This document shows, piece by piece, positions 9,845 to 18,237 of a DNA stretch of 64,000 nucleotides (position 1 is its first letter; each line of letters starts with the position of its first letter). The notes beneath the pieces are model-generated. The model was given only the letters and a program-made list of their open reading frames with translations. It was not told the origin of the DNA and searched no databases. The position numbers and the translations under genes are program-made. Origin of the DNA: Salinihabitans flavidus (GTDB taxonomy: Bacteria; Pseudomonadota; Alphaproteobacteria; Rhodobacterales; Rhodobacteraceae); contig NZ_FODS01000004.1 in assembly GCF_900110425.1 (NCBI RefSeq), positions 124,001-188,000 on the forward strand, read 5' to 3'.

Positions 9845-10861
9845 TCAGGGAAGAATCTCACCCGTCGGCCGCGGCGTATCAGATGTTTCAGCGGGCAACA
9901 GTGGATAGACAACTTCTGGCATCTCACCGGTCAGGGCGCCCAGAAACGCGGTGATCTGGTCGATCTCGGTCTCGTCAAGATCAGCGCCAAGCTGAGATGA
10001 CGCCATGATATCGACGGCGGTCTTGAGATCCCAGACCACCCCGGAGTGGAAGTACGGCGCCGTTTCGGTGATATTGCGCAACGGTGATGCCCTGAAAACG
10101 TATTCATCATCAACGGTTTCGGTCACGGCGAAGCGCCCCTTGTCACCAACAGGCAGAACTTCGGCACCCGGCCGCTCGATCAGGCCGAACGGATAGTAGC
10201 CCTGCCCGCCGATATTGACACCGTTGTGGCAACTGGCACATCCGGCTTCCATAAACACCTCCAGCCCGGCCTTTTGCTCGTCCGTCATCGCGGCATCGTT
10301 GCCGTTCAGCCAGGCGTCGAAGGGCGCAGGCGTGATCAGTGTGGCCTCATAGGCTTCGATGGCCTTCGCGAAATTGTCGAAGGTGACAGGATCCTCCTCC
10401 CCCGGGAAGGACTCCTCAAACCATTCGACATACTGCGGCATCGAATTGAGGGTCGCCAGAACATTCGCCGGAGTGTTGGCCATCTCGACCCCCGCCTGCA
10501 CCGGCCCCTTGGCCTGTTCGGCAAGGTCGGCCGCGCGCCCATCCCAGAACTGTGCCTCGTTGAAGACGGAATTCAAAACGGTTGGCGAGTTACGCGGCCC
10601 CTTCTGCCAGCCGTGACCGATGGACGTGGGCATGTTGTCATCGCCGTCCGTTGCCAGATTATGACAGGAATTGCAGGAGAAAACACCCGACGCCGACATG
10701 CGCGGGTCAAAGAAAAGGGCTTTACCCAGATCAACCTTCTCGGGTGTGACAATGTTGTCGGCCAACGCCGGGACGGTCGAAGGCAACGGCTCAAAAAAGT
10801 CTTTGGCCAAGTTGCGCAATTCATCTGACGCCTGTGCCGTGGTCGCAAATGCCACGGCCAT
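9845..10861 (-). CDS. Di-haem cytochrome-c peroxidase (CcpA/MauG type), leader interrupted
   Basis: 338 residues from the first uninterrupted ATG. Two haem-binding motifs, CNSCH (about residue 63) and CASCH (about residue 210), the FFDPRMSASG segment, the NSPTVLN motif and the late distal region RNITETAPYFHSG define the bacterial di-haem peroxidase family, which reduces H2O2 in the periplasm with electrons from small c-type cytochromes. The visible N-terminus MAVAFATTAQA looks like the second half of a Sec signal peptide. Upstream in the same frame lies ATG at 10897 with a perfect GGAGG, followed by nine codons and a TAA at 10868-10870. The gene is therefore either a mutant, rescued by restart at 10861, or a sequencing error. 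Confidence 0.85.
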   Translation of the reverse strand: MAVAFATTAQASDELRNLAKDFFEPLPSTVPALADNIVTPEKVDLGKALFFDPRMSASGVFSCNSCHNLATDGDDNMPTSIGHGWQKGPRNSPTVLNSVFNEAQFWDGRAADLAEQAKGPVQAGVEMANTPANVLATLNSMPQYVEWFEESFPGEEDPVTFDNFAKAIEAYEATLITPAPFDAWLNGNDAAMTDEQKAGLEVFMEAGCASCHNGVNIGGQGYYPFGLIERPGAEVLPVGDKGRFAVTETVDDEYVFRASPLRNITETAPYFHSGVVWDLKTAVDIMASSQLGADLDETEIDQITAFLGALTGEMPEVVYPLLPAETSDTPRPTGEILP

Positions 10862-10897
10862 GGCAGTTTAAAGCGCGAAATATCGGGAAAGTTGCAT
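10859..10897 (-). other. Leader of the peroxidase gene with in-frame TAA
   Basis: The minus strand reads ATG (10897-10895), CAA CTT TCC CGA TAT TTC GCG CTT, TAA, ACT GCC, ATG (10861). The first ATG is six bases after GGAGG. If the TAA were a sense codon such as TTA, the result would be MQLSRYFAL-x-TAMAVAFATTAQA, a textbook signal peptide. A one-base change explains the break. Confidence 0.8.
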
Positions 10898-11198
10898 GAA
10901 CTACCTCCAAGGTGATCAATGAAAATTCCGCGCGCAACTTATTATTACTAAGACTCCAGAGGCGCGGTCAATGACCTGCATCAATCCAGCTCGGGTTACC
11001 GTGATCGCAGTCCGGGAAATGGCAATCCTTGGAAAGAATTTTCCACACTGCGTCGAAACAGCGTCATTTCCCCCGAAAATGTATGCCTTGCCCGTTTCAC
11101 GCTTGAATTTGCTCAGGAACCGGGAGTATGGCCCGGCGCAGCGGGGCCCCGATTTCCCGGACCCTATTTCATCATGCCCAAGTCACCGAGAGATTGAA
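10898..11198. other. Intergenic region between the peroxidase and sat-cysC
   Basis: About 300 bases between divergent genes. It holds the GGAGG of the peroxidase leader at its left end. An open frame runs in phase with sat-cysC from about 10971, but homologues of the enzyme do not need it and it has no good Shine-Dalgarno. No riboswitch or clear operator was recognised. Confidence 0.4.
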
Positions 11199-12911
11199 AT
11201 GACCAGCCAGAACCTCGCCCCTATCCCGGAGCTTTACGTTTCATATGAGTCCGCACAGAAGCTGAAATCCGAAGCTGCCGACCTGCTTAGCTGGGATCTC
11301 TCCCTGCGTCAGATCTGCGACCTAGAGCTTTTGATGAACGGCGGCTTCAACCCGCTCAAGGGATTCATGACCGAGGCTGACTACGACGGTGTCGTCGAGA
11401 ACATGCGCTTGGCCAACGGCAACCTCTGGCCAATGCCGATTACGCTGGATGTGGCAGAGACATTCGCCGAAGGGCTGGAGATCGGGCAGGATATCGCCCT
11501 GCGCGACCAGGAGGGCGTGATCCTGGCCACCATGACTGTGACCGACCGCTGGACCCCGGACAAGAGCCGCGAGGCCGAAAAGGTCTTTGGAGCCGACGAC
11601 AGTGCGCATCCGGCGGTGAACTATCTGCACAATACCGCTGGCACCGTCTATCTCGGCGGCCCCGTCACCGGTATCCAGCAACCGGTTCACTACGATTTTC
11701 GCGGGCGCCGTGATACACCCAACGAGTTGCGCGCGCTGTTTCGCAAACTGGGCTGGCGACGCGTCGTGGCGTTCCAGACGCGCAACCCGCTGCACCGTGC
11801 GCATCAGGAACTAACGTTCCGCGCCGCCAAGGAGGCACAGGCCAACCTGCTCATTCACCCCGTGGTCGGCATGACCAAACCCGGCGACGTGGACCACTTC
11901 ACCCGTGTGCGCTGCTATGAGGCGGTGCTCGACAAATATCCGCAGGCCACCACGAGCATGTCGCTGCTCAACCTTGCCATGCGGATGGCCGGCCCGCGCG
12001 AGGCGGTCTGGCACGGGCTGATCCGTGCAAACCATGGCTGCACCCACTTCATCGTCGGCCGCGATCATGCCGGCCCCGGCAAGAACAGCGCGGGCGAGGA
12101 TTTCTACGGCCCCTATGACGCGCAGGACATGTTTCGCCAGTACAAGGATGAAATCGGCGTCGAGATGGTCGATTTCAAGCACATGGTCTATGTGCAGGAA
12201 CGCGCGCAATACGAGCCCGCCGACGAAATCGAGGACCGCGACAACGTTACGATCCTCAACATCTCGGGGACCGAGCTGCGCCGACGTCTGGCCGAGGGTC
12301 TGGAGATTCCCGACTGGTTCTCCTTCCCAGAAGTGGTGGCCGAGTTGCGCCGCACCCGCCCGCCGCGCGCCAAACAGGGGTTCACGGTCTTTTTCACCGG
12401 CTTCTCCGGGTCTGGCAAGTCGACTATCGCCAACGCGCTCATGGTCAAGCTGATGGAGATGGGCGGCCGTCCGGTCACGCTTCTCGATGGCGACATCGTG
12501 CGCAAGAACCTCAGTTCGGAACTGGGCTTCTCGAAAGAGCACCGGGATCTGAACATTCGCCGCATCGGCTATGTCGCTTCCGAGATCACCAAGAACGGCG
12601 GCATCGCCATCTGCGCGCCGATCGCGCCCTATGCCGCCACCCGGCGCTCCGTGCGCGAGGAAATCGAGGAATACGGCGCCTTTGTCGAAGTGCACGTCGC
12701 CACATCGATCGAGGAATGCGAACGCCGCGACCGCAAGGGGCTCTACAAACTCGCCCGCGCTGGCAAGATCAAGGAATTCACCGGCATCTCCGATCCTTAT
12801 GACGTGCCGGAGAATCCCGAACTGCGACTTGAGACCGAAAACGTGGACGTGGACAACTGCGCCCATCAAGTCATCCTCAAGCTGGAGTCCCTGGGCCTCA
12901 TCGCAGGGTAA
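11199..12911 (+). CDS. cysC/sat: Bifunctional sulfate adenylyltransferase / adenylylsulfate kinase
   Basis: 570 residues from MTSQNLAPIPELY. The N-terminal ATP sulfurylase has QTRNPLHRAHQEL (residues 193-205, QxRNP and HxxH) and GRDHAGPGK; it makes APS from sulfate and ATP. The C-terminal APS kinase has the P-loop GFSGSGKST (about 401-409) and the DGDIVRKNL and GIAICAPIAPY segments; it makes PAPS. The two domains are fused as in many Roseobacters and bacterial thiotrophs. Start chosen at the ATG after CGAGAGA. This feeds assimilatory sulfate reduction or sulfation. No sulfate transporter is adjacent. Confidence 0.94.
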   Translation: MTSQNLAPIPELYVSYESAQKLKSEAADLLSWDLSLRQICDLELLMNGGFNPLKGFMTEADYDGVVENMRLANGNLWPMPITLDVAETFAEGLEIGQDIALRDQEGVILATMTVTDRWTPDKSREAEKVFGADDSAHPAVNYLHNTAGTVYLGGPVTGIQQPVHYDFRGRRDTPNELRALFRKLGWRRVVAFQTRNPLHRAHQELTFRAAKEAQANLLIHPVVGMTKPGDVDHFTRVRCYEAVLDKYPQATTSMSLLNLAMRMAGPREAVWHGLIRANHGCTHFIVGRDHAGPGKNSAGEDFYGPYDAQDMFRQYKDEIGVEMVDFKHMVYVQERAQYEPADEIEDRDNVTILNISGTELRRRLAEGLEIPDWFSFPEVVAELRRTRPPRAKQGFTVFFTGFSGSGKSTIANALMVKLMEMGGRPVTLLDGDIVRKNLSSELGFSKEHRDLNIRRIGYVASEITKNGGIAICAPIAPYAATRRSVREEIEEYGAFVEVHVATSIEECERRDRKGLYKLARAGKIKEFTGISDPYDVPENPELRLETENVDVDNCAHQVILKLESLGLIAG

Positions 12912-13186
12912 GTTGCCAGAGGCACCAAAGTTCGAGAATGCGGCCTCCTCGGGGCCGTGTTCATTGGCGGGTTGACAAAGCGCTTGGCAACCGACCTCGA
13001 CCTTTGGCGCTCGGGCCGAAGTGGGGCGGCAACCTGCAACTGGTTTGTGTTCGTTGCGCCGAAGGCTCCGCGCGCAACCTCCTGGACCACCGGAAAACTG
13101 GCTGAAAGAGCGCACCACCATCCTGACAGCGTTGATTTTCTTGCCCTTCCCTATAGTCTCAAAACATCTGGGTAGGATGGTGGCGT

Positions 13187-14782
13187 GTGACGAACTTCAA
13201 AACCCGCATCATTGTGGTCCCTGCTGTGCTCCTGGCAGAGATTGTCGGTATTGCCGTTGCCTATCAGTTTTTTGCCACTGTCAATTGTAGTGAAACCGGA
13301 GCACAAGCCGGGTGTGAACTTTTACGAAGCCTTGTCGCGCGCAGCATCGTTAGCTTGGCGGCACTCGGGTTCTACTTCTGGGCGCGACCCGAAGCATACA
13401 GCCGGCTCTTGCATCTCGGCCGGGCGCGAAAACCCCCGGCACGCTGGGTCTGGGGCGCCCATCTGATCGGCGTCGGGTTGATTTTGTTGCCCCTCATTGT
13501 CGGTGGCGCCCGCAATATGACCGGCGAGTTTTATTACGCGCTTATCCCTTGGTTGAGCGGGCTTGCTCTTGCCGGGGCAACCGGCGTTGCGCTTGCGGCC
13601 CCTTTGGGGGTCTGGCGCGACTGGTTGCGGATGGAACGGTTTAGGCCGCTGCCCATTCTTTTCATGGCCATTGTCATTCCCGATGTTGCGAACAACCTAC
13701 TCCCCTTGTGGAGTTGGCAGGCGCTGACGGGTTTCACTTTCGACGCGGTTGTGGCCGTGTTGTTTGTCTTTGCGTCGGGCGTCTATGCTGATCCCGGAAC
13801 CTACATCATCGGCACCGAATCCTTTCGCGTCCACATCTCCAGCCAATGTTCCGGATTGGAGGGGATCACACTGGTGACCGTCTTTATCGGATTTTACTGG
13901 TTCCTGTTTCGCCGCGATCTGCATTTCATCCGGTTCTGGCTGATCATGCTACCGCTGGGCCTGTTGCTGAGTTGGATTTTGAATGTCGTGCGCATCGCTA
14001 GCCTGGTGATGATCGGAACCCACATATCCCCCGAAATCGCGGTGAAAGGGTTTCACAGCTATGCGGGATGGCTCTTTTTTACCGTTCTCGCGGTGTTCCT
14101 GTTGTTTGTGGCCCAAGTCATGCCCTGGATCCATCGCCATTCTTCGTCCCCAAGTCTAAAAATTCCGTTGCGCGAAGACTGGTTTGCTGCACGCATTATC
14201 CCTTTCGTTGCCTTCATGGTGGTGGGAATTCTGACCTCTGCGATCTCGGTTCATCCCGACCTTGCCTATCCTCTGACAACGGTCGTGTTGCTTCTGACCC
14301 TAGCCTATTTTCGGCGACAATACTGGCATCTGATTTCGGGAGTCGACCCTGTGGCGATCGCTGGGGGAATACTTGTCGGAACAGCATGGATCGTCTTTCA
14401 GCCACCCCCATCCGCAACTGACGCAGCCCTTGCGACGACCCTGAATGGCCTTGGTGCGACCGTTCTGACGCTTTGGATTATAAGCCGCCTGATCGGCACA
14501 ATGCTGCTGGTGCCTGTCGTCGAGGAATTGTTCTTTCGCGGCTACCTGCTTGGCCGGCTTGATACCGGCGGCAGAACCGGGCAGATCTTCGCCGTCGTGG
14601 CATCAAGTGCGCTATTTGCGGTGCTGCATGGACGCTGGATAGAAGCGTTCGTCGCAGGCGTCATCCTTGCGCTGATCATGATCCGGCGCGGTCGTTTGGG
14701 CGATGCTATACTGGCGCATGTGGTGGCAAATTCGCTCATTGCCGTATGGGCGCTTGCCACTGGAACCCTGACGGCAATATGA
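13187..14782 (+). CDS. xrtE: Exosortase E fused to a CPBP-family membrane protease (VPEID-CTERM system)
   Basis: 531 residues, polytopic. The N-terminal exosortase half carries the catalytic triad in order: Cys221 in SSQCSGLEGI, Arg269 in NVVRIASL and His290 in FHSYAGWLFF. The C-terminal half (about 385-531) is a CPBP/Abi-type intramembrane protease with EELFFRGYLLGRL (Glu446-Glu447, Arg451), a conserved His481 (AVLHG) and LAHVVANSL (His511, Asn515). This fusion defines exosortase E, which processes proteins bearing a VPEID-CTERM tail at the inner membrane. Start is a GTG at 13187. Exactly such a target lies directly downstream in convergent orientation. Confidence 0.93.
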   Translation: MTNFKTRIIVVPAVLLAEIVGIAVAYQFFATVNCSETGAQAGCELLRSLVARSIVSLAALGFYFWARPEAYSRLLHLGRARKPPARWVWGAHLIGVGLILLPLIVGGARNMTGEFYYALIPWLSGLALAGATGVALAAPLGVWRDWLRMERFRPLPILFMAIVIPDVANNLLPLWSWQALTGFTFDAVVAVLFVFASGVYADPGTYIIGTESFRVHISSQCSGLEGITLVTVFIGFYWFLFRRDLHFIRFWLIMLPLGLLLSWILNVVRIASLVMIGTHISPEIAVKGFHSYAGWLFFTVLAVFLLFVAQVMPWIHRHSSSPSLKIPLREDWFAARIIPFVAFMVVGILTSAISVHPDLAYPLTTVVLLLTLAYFRRQYWHLISGVDPVAIAGGILVGTAWIVFQPPPSATDAALATTLNGLGATVLTLWIISRLIGTMLLVPVVEELFFRGYLLGRLDTGGRTGQIFAVVASSALFAVLHGRWIEAFVAGVILALIMIRRGRLGDAILAHVVANSLIAVWALATGTLTAI

Positions 14783-14922
14783 CACAAGAATGGGACGTCC
14801 ACACAAGCCGGAAAGGTTTCACGTCGCCCAGCCGCCTCGCGATTCATCGGAGACTACAAACAACGGGTCAATCGCAATACGCGAACCCACACACAACAAT
14901 ATGGCATCGCTTTAAGGGCTGC

Positions 14923-15150
14923 TCAAGCGCGCCGGCGCCGACGCTCCCAGATAAAGAGCGTGGCCGCAAAAACAGCAGCAAGAGCCAGAAGACCGGTCGA
15001 GGCATCAATTTCAGGCACGGCAACAGGAGTTGGACCAGGATCGCGGTCTCCCCACCAACCTCGACCGCGCCAAGATTGCGCGAGTGTCGGGCCAGCCAGT
15101 AAAAACGTGACAACCACGCTTGATCCGAAATTCAAAATACCCTGTTTCAT
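14923..15150 (-). CDS. VPEID-CTERM sorting-signal protein, substrate of XrtE
   Basis: 75 residues. A Sec signal peptide (MKQGILNFGSSVVVTFLLAGPTLAQ) is followed by a tiny mature part rich in Trp, Arg and Gly (SWRGRGWWGDRDPGPTP), then the sorting domain: VPEID at residues 45-49, a hydrophobic helix (about 51-67) and a terminal basic ERRRRRA. After signal removal and exosortase cleavage near VPEID, only about 20 residues would remain, too short for a folded domain; it may be a surface peptide or a carrier for sugar or lipid attachment. An upstream start at 15168 is possible. It is convergent with xrtE, ending 140 bases from its stop. Confidence 0.9.
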   Translation of the reverse strand: MKQGILNFGSSVVVTFLLAGPTLAQSWRGRGWWGDRDPGPTPVAVPEIDASTGLLALAAVFAATLFIWERRRRRA

Positions 15151-15460
15151 TCCAATTCCCACTATCATCTTTGCATGATTCCAAACAGCAGTAGCGGCGA
15201 TACAGCAACTTGGATCTGAAATACAGAAGAATCTCGTCGGCGCAGGGAACGCCAAAACAAGTGATTGACCGCACAACCCCTGCCTCAAGTCTTGTCGACA
15301 GGCGCGCGCGTAGTGCAGCATCGCATCACCGGGCACTTTGCACAGTCAGGGCTCGTGTTCGGTCCAGCCCTGAGAGTGATCAGGGCATATGACGAGCACC
15401 GGATGCACTCTTCAGGGGCTGTTGATGCTGTCCTGGGCGAGCTTGAGAAAAAGGAACACT
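15151..15460. other. Intergenic region, no gene recognised
   Basis: About 310 bases between the VPEID-CTERM gene (minus) and the MaoC gene (plus). It must contain both promoters. Only AAGGAA just before 15461 is a recognisable signal (Shine-Dalgarno). Confidence 0.4.
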
Positions 15461-16345
15461 ATGTCAAACGTGCTTAGCTCCGACATCGTCGGAACCGATA
15501 TCCCCCCTGCCGAGACCCATATCACCCTGCGGCGTCTGATGAGCTATGCTGCGTCGCTTGGCGCGACAGAAGACGTCTACTTGAACGACCTGCGCGATGG
15601 CGGAATCGTCGGATTACCGACTTCTATTGTCATTTCCGAATGGCAAGTGATGAATGGTGAGTCCTACCGATCAGTTCTGGGTGCCGACAACGCCCAGATA
15701 TGGAGGTGCATTCATGTTCAGCAGGATTCGAAGGTGTTTCAGTGCCTGCGTCCCGATATCCACGTCACCACAAGCGGCAAGATATGTGTGCTGCGCCAAA
15801 CTCGGATCGGTGCCTATATAGCGGTCCGGCTCGACACCTCGGCGGCCGACACCGGGGAGGCCATCGCAGAAAGCTGGTTCTGTGGAATCTTTCTCGGCGA
15901 CAATGTGGAGGGACCCGACCGGAGTATCTTGGAACCGCCAGACCTCGGCCCCATCGGGGATGAATTCATCCCGGATGTCGCACCGATGCTGACCGTTTCG
16001 CACGCACTGCCGCATCTATATTCTGAGGCCGCTACCATCTGGAACCCGATCCACACGGAACGCAGCGCGGCGCGGCAAGCCGGGCTGGATGACACGATTC
16101 TGCACGGGACTTGCACTTGGGGCGCCGCCGGGCTTTGGATCGTGCGGAACTTCGCAGATGGCGACCCGACGCGGTTGACACGTCTTGGCGCTCGCATGAC
16201 TGGCAAGGCGTTTGTCGGTTCCGAGCTATTCATGCGGCATCGCGTGATCGATATCCACAATGGCGCGAAGCGGGTGTCGTTTCAGGTCGTGGACGCTGAC
16301 AATCGTCCCGTTTTATCGAACGGCCTTGCGGAAATCGATCTTTAG
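15461..16345 (+). CDS. MaoC-like (R)-enoyl-CoA hydratase family protein
   Basis: 294 residues. The C-terminal hot-dog domain has the hydratase motif NPIHTERSAARQAGLDDTILHGTCT (starting near residue 190), with the catalytic Asp/Asn-His pair replaced by Asn-His as in several MaoC relatives. The N-terminal half is a second, degenerate hot-dog fold (LRRLMSYAASLGATEDVYLND). Such double-hot-dog proteins hydrate enoyl-CoA thioesters. Start at the ATG at 15461 after AAGGAACACT. It stands alone, so its pathway cannot be inferred from neighbours. Confidence 0.8.
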   Translation: MSNVLSSDIVGTDIPPAETHITLRRLMSYAASLGATEDVYLNDLRDGGIVGLPTSIVISEWQVMNGESYRSVLGADNAQIWRCIHVQQDSKVFQCLRPDIHVTTSGKICVLRQTRIGAYIAVRLDTSAADTGEAIAESWFCGIFLGDNVEGPDRSILEPPDLGPIGDEFIPDVAPMLTVSHALPHLYSEAATIWNPIHTERSAARQAGLDDTILHGTCTWGAAGLWIVRNFADGDPTRLTRLGARMTGKAFVGSELFMRHRVIDIHNGAKRVSFQVVDADNRPVLSNGLAEIDL

Positions 16346-16462
16346 CGTGAGTTCCATATGCCCCTTGTGCGGGCACTTGGCTATCGCACGAACCGAACCG
16401 TGCCGCGCGGGCGCGAATTTCGATGTTTCCCCAACGGTCCGCCATCTTGACCAACGCGGGTT

Positions 16463-16906
16463 TCACCGAACGTCCAGTGTGTCCGCCAGCAGTGCGTCGA
16501 AGGCGGGTTTTCCGGTTTCCACGGCCTTCTCCAGGCTGGGTGCGTCGGAAAGTTCGGTCATGAAACGAAGATCCAGCATGGACATTTCCGTGCTGCCGTC
16601 CTCGGTCTCGTAAAAGGCCATGTTGCCGCATGGCATCATCGCCATGACGTGAAGGCCGGCTGCAACGATATCTCCACCCAGCGGCAGGTAGCAGACCTTC
16701 AACGCCGTGACGGCGCCGCCCGCGAGTCCGAACTCGCCCAGAAAAAGCCAATCCTCCTTGGCCTCGACCCGATCACGGATGGTCGCGACCGCCTCGGCAC
16801 GATCCATGTCAAGATCATGGGTGATGAACATCTCGTCAGCCGCCGCGGCTCCGGCCACTAGACCGATAGACGTCGCAAGTCCTGTCAGCAAGCGTGCTCG
16901 TTTCAT
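16463..16906 (-). CDS. Exported DUF302-family protein
   Basis: 147 residues. A signal peptide (MKRARLLTGLATSIGLVAGAAAADE) precedes a single DUF302 domain, which has a small alpha/beta fold; the AEAVATIRDRVEAKEDWLFLGEFGLAGG segment and CYLPLGGD followed by a Met-Met-Pro-Cys stretch match the family. DUF302 proteins are of unknown function, sometimes found near redox or metal genes; the Cys and Met cluster could bind metal or haem, which is only a suggestion. GGAGG lies ten bases before the ATG. Confidence 0.82.
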   Translation of the reverse strand: MKRARLLTGLATSIGLVAGAAAADEMFITHDLDMDRAEAVATIRDRVEAKEDWLFLGEFGLAGGAVTALKVCYLPLGGDIVAAGLHVMAMMPCGNMAFYETEDGSTEMSMLDLRFMTELSDAPSLEKAVETGKPAFDALLADTLDVR

Positions 16907-17224
16907 GGGAACAGTTCCTCCGTGTTACATGGTTGCATGTCATGCCTGTATTTGCACCGGCGCAGGCAAAGCGCCCTCCGGCCGAGGTTAGACGATCGGA
17001 TCGTGTTGGGCTTGTCGGTCTTCTGACGATCTGTCGGGCAAATCCTGAGGATGATGCAACGGCCTGAAATGGCACCAGACTGCACGCGACCGACCCGACC
17101 GATCATCAGGAAATCGCCACACATCCGACAAGCTTCGCAGCGTCTGACAGGGGTAGGATGAACTTGTGGGCCCGGCTTGCTTCAGCCGCGCGGTCCAGAG
17201 ACATTCAGCAGGGAGGATCTAACC
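16907..17224. other. Divergent intergenic region with a 13-base palindrome
   Basis: About 318 bases between the DUF302 gene and the methyltransferase gene. ACGATC-G-GATCGT at 16992-17004 is a perfect palindrome and could be an operator. GGAGG at 17214-17218 is the methyltransferase Shine-Dalgarno. Nothing else recognised. Confidence 0.35.
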
Positions 17225-18115
17225 ATGAGCATGGCCGAAACGGCAACCGACGCTCCCCGGGAAGACACGGAATTCGTCCGCTTCTGGAACGAGGTGCTGG
17301 CCCCGAAATTCACTCGATTCCGCCACGTTCTGGTGGACGGGCTCACCTATCATAGTGAGGCGGTGTTCCCGAAACTGCCTGTCAAGGCGGGGGACCGCGT
17401 GCTCGACGTGGGCTGCGGTTGGGGTGATACAGCGATGAAGCTGGCTCGTATCGTCGGGCCGGAGGGCAAGGTGGTGGGCATTGACTGCTGCGACGCTTTT
17501 CTCGCCGATGCAAAGGCCGATCTGGCCGACGCGGATTTGACAAACGTGACCTTCATGCGAGGTGACGCCGAGGTGGCGCTACCCGAAGGAGAATTTGACT
17601 TTGTCTTTTCGCGCTTTGGCACGATGTTCTTCGCCAATCCGGTGGCCGGGCTGCGCAACATGCGCCGCGCGCTACGGCCGGGCGGGCGGATGGTGCATAT
17701 CGTCTGGCGCGACCCGGCCGACAATCCGTGGCTCTCGATGGCCAAGGACATTGTGCTGCAATACCTCCCGGCACCGGGCGAGGATGCGCGCACATGCGGT
17801 CCCGGCCCGTTTTCGATGGCTGACGAGGCGACAGTGCGCAAGATGATGGAAATCGCAGGCTACACCGACATCGCGTTCGAGCGCGTCGACGCCCCGGTGC
17901 GTGTTGGCGATGATGTCGAGGACGCCATCGCCTTTCAGCTTGCCATCGGCCCGGCCGGCGAGGTCTTCCGCGAGGCCGGCGATCTCGCCGAGCAGAAGCG
18001 ACCCGAGATCGAGGCCGCGCTGGCGGAAGCAATCGATGACCAGGTGCGCGACGCCGATGGCATCGTCATCGACAGCTCCTCCTGGGTGATCAGCGCGCGC
18101 AATCCCGGCGACTGA
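17225..18115 (+). CDS. Class I SAM-dependent methyltransferase
   Basis: 296 residues. Motif I is VLDVGCGWGDTAMKLA (about 62-77), followed by the acidic GIDCCDAFL, a conserved FDFVFSRFGTMFF and the RPGGRMVHIVWRDP strand-loop. This is a Methyltransf_11/25-type Rossmann enzyme; the substrate is unknown. The ATG at 17225 has GGAGG seven bases ahead and was preferred to an upstream in-frame ATG at 17177. It lies 120 bases before the CadC/TPR-type regulator on the same strand, so they may be co-transcribed. Confidence 0.88.
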   Translation: MSMAETATDAPREDTEFVRFWNEVLAPKFTRFRHVLVDGLTYHSEAVFPKLPVKAGDRVLDVGCGWGDTAMKLARIVGPEGKVVGIDCCDAFLADAKADLADADLTNVTFMRGDAEVALPEGEFDFVFSRFGTMFFANPVAGLRNMRRALRPGGRMVHIVWRDPADNPWLSMAKDIVLQYLPAPGEDARTCGPGPFSMADEATVRKMMEIAGYTDIAFERVDAPVRVGDDVEDAIAFQLAIGPAGEVFREAGDLAEQKRPEIEAALAEAIDDQVRDADGIVIDSSSWVISARNPGD

Positions 18116-18199
18116 GGGCGCAGGGCGCCCCGTTCGCCGCCCGCGTTGAGCGGCGGCGTCAGATTCGCTACACTGTCTCTTTCAGCAGCGATGCAGCAT

Positions 18200-18217
18200 G
18201 CGGCCGCAATCGGCCGC
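18200..18217 (+). promoter_or_regulatory. Perfect GC hairpin just before a Shine-Dalgarno
   Basis: GCGGCCG, loop CAAT, CGGCCGC, six bases before the AGGAG of the regulator gene at 18238. In RNA it would form a seven-pair stem next to the ribosome-binding site; in DNA it could be an operator. Function not shown. Confidence 0.45.
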
Positions 18218-18237
18218 ACTGCAGGAGAAGGCGAGTG

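Noticed and set aside
12940-12970. A weak stem after sat-cysC as a terminator
   Set aside because: Only about five pairs and no T-run.
11811-13121. A 436-codon minus-strand frame across sat-cysC
   Set aside because: Antisense shadow; the plus strand encodes intact ATP sulfurylase and APS kinase motifs.
18126-18160. GC-rich inverted repeat after the methyltransferase gene as a terminator
   Set aside because: The stem is imperfect, its loop long and no T-run follows, so it was not called.
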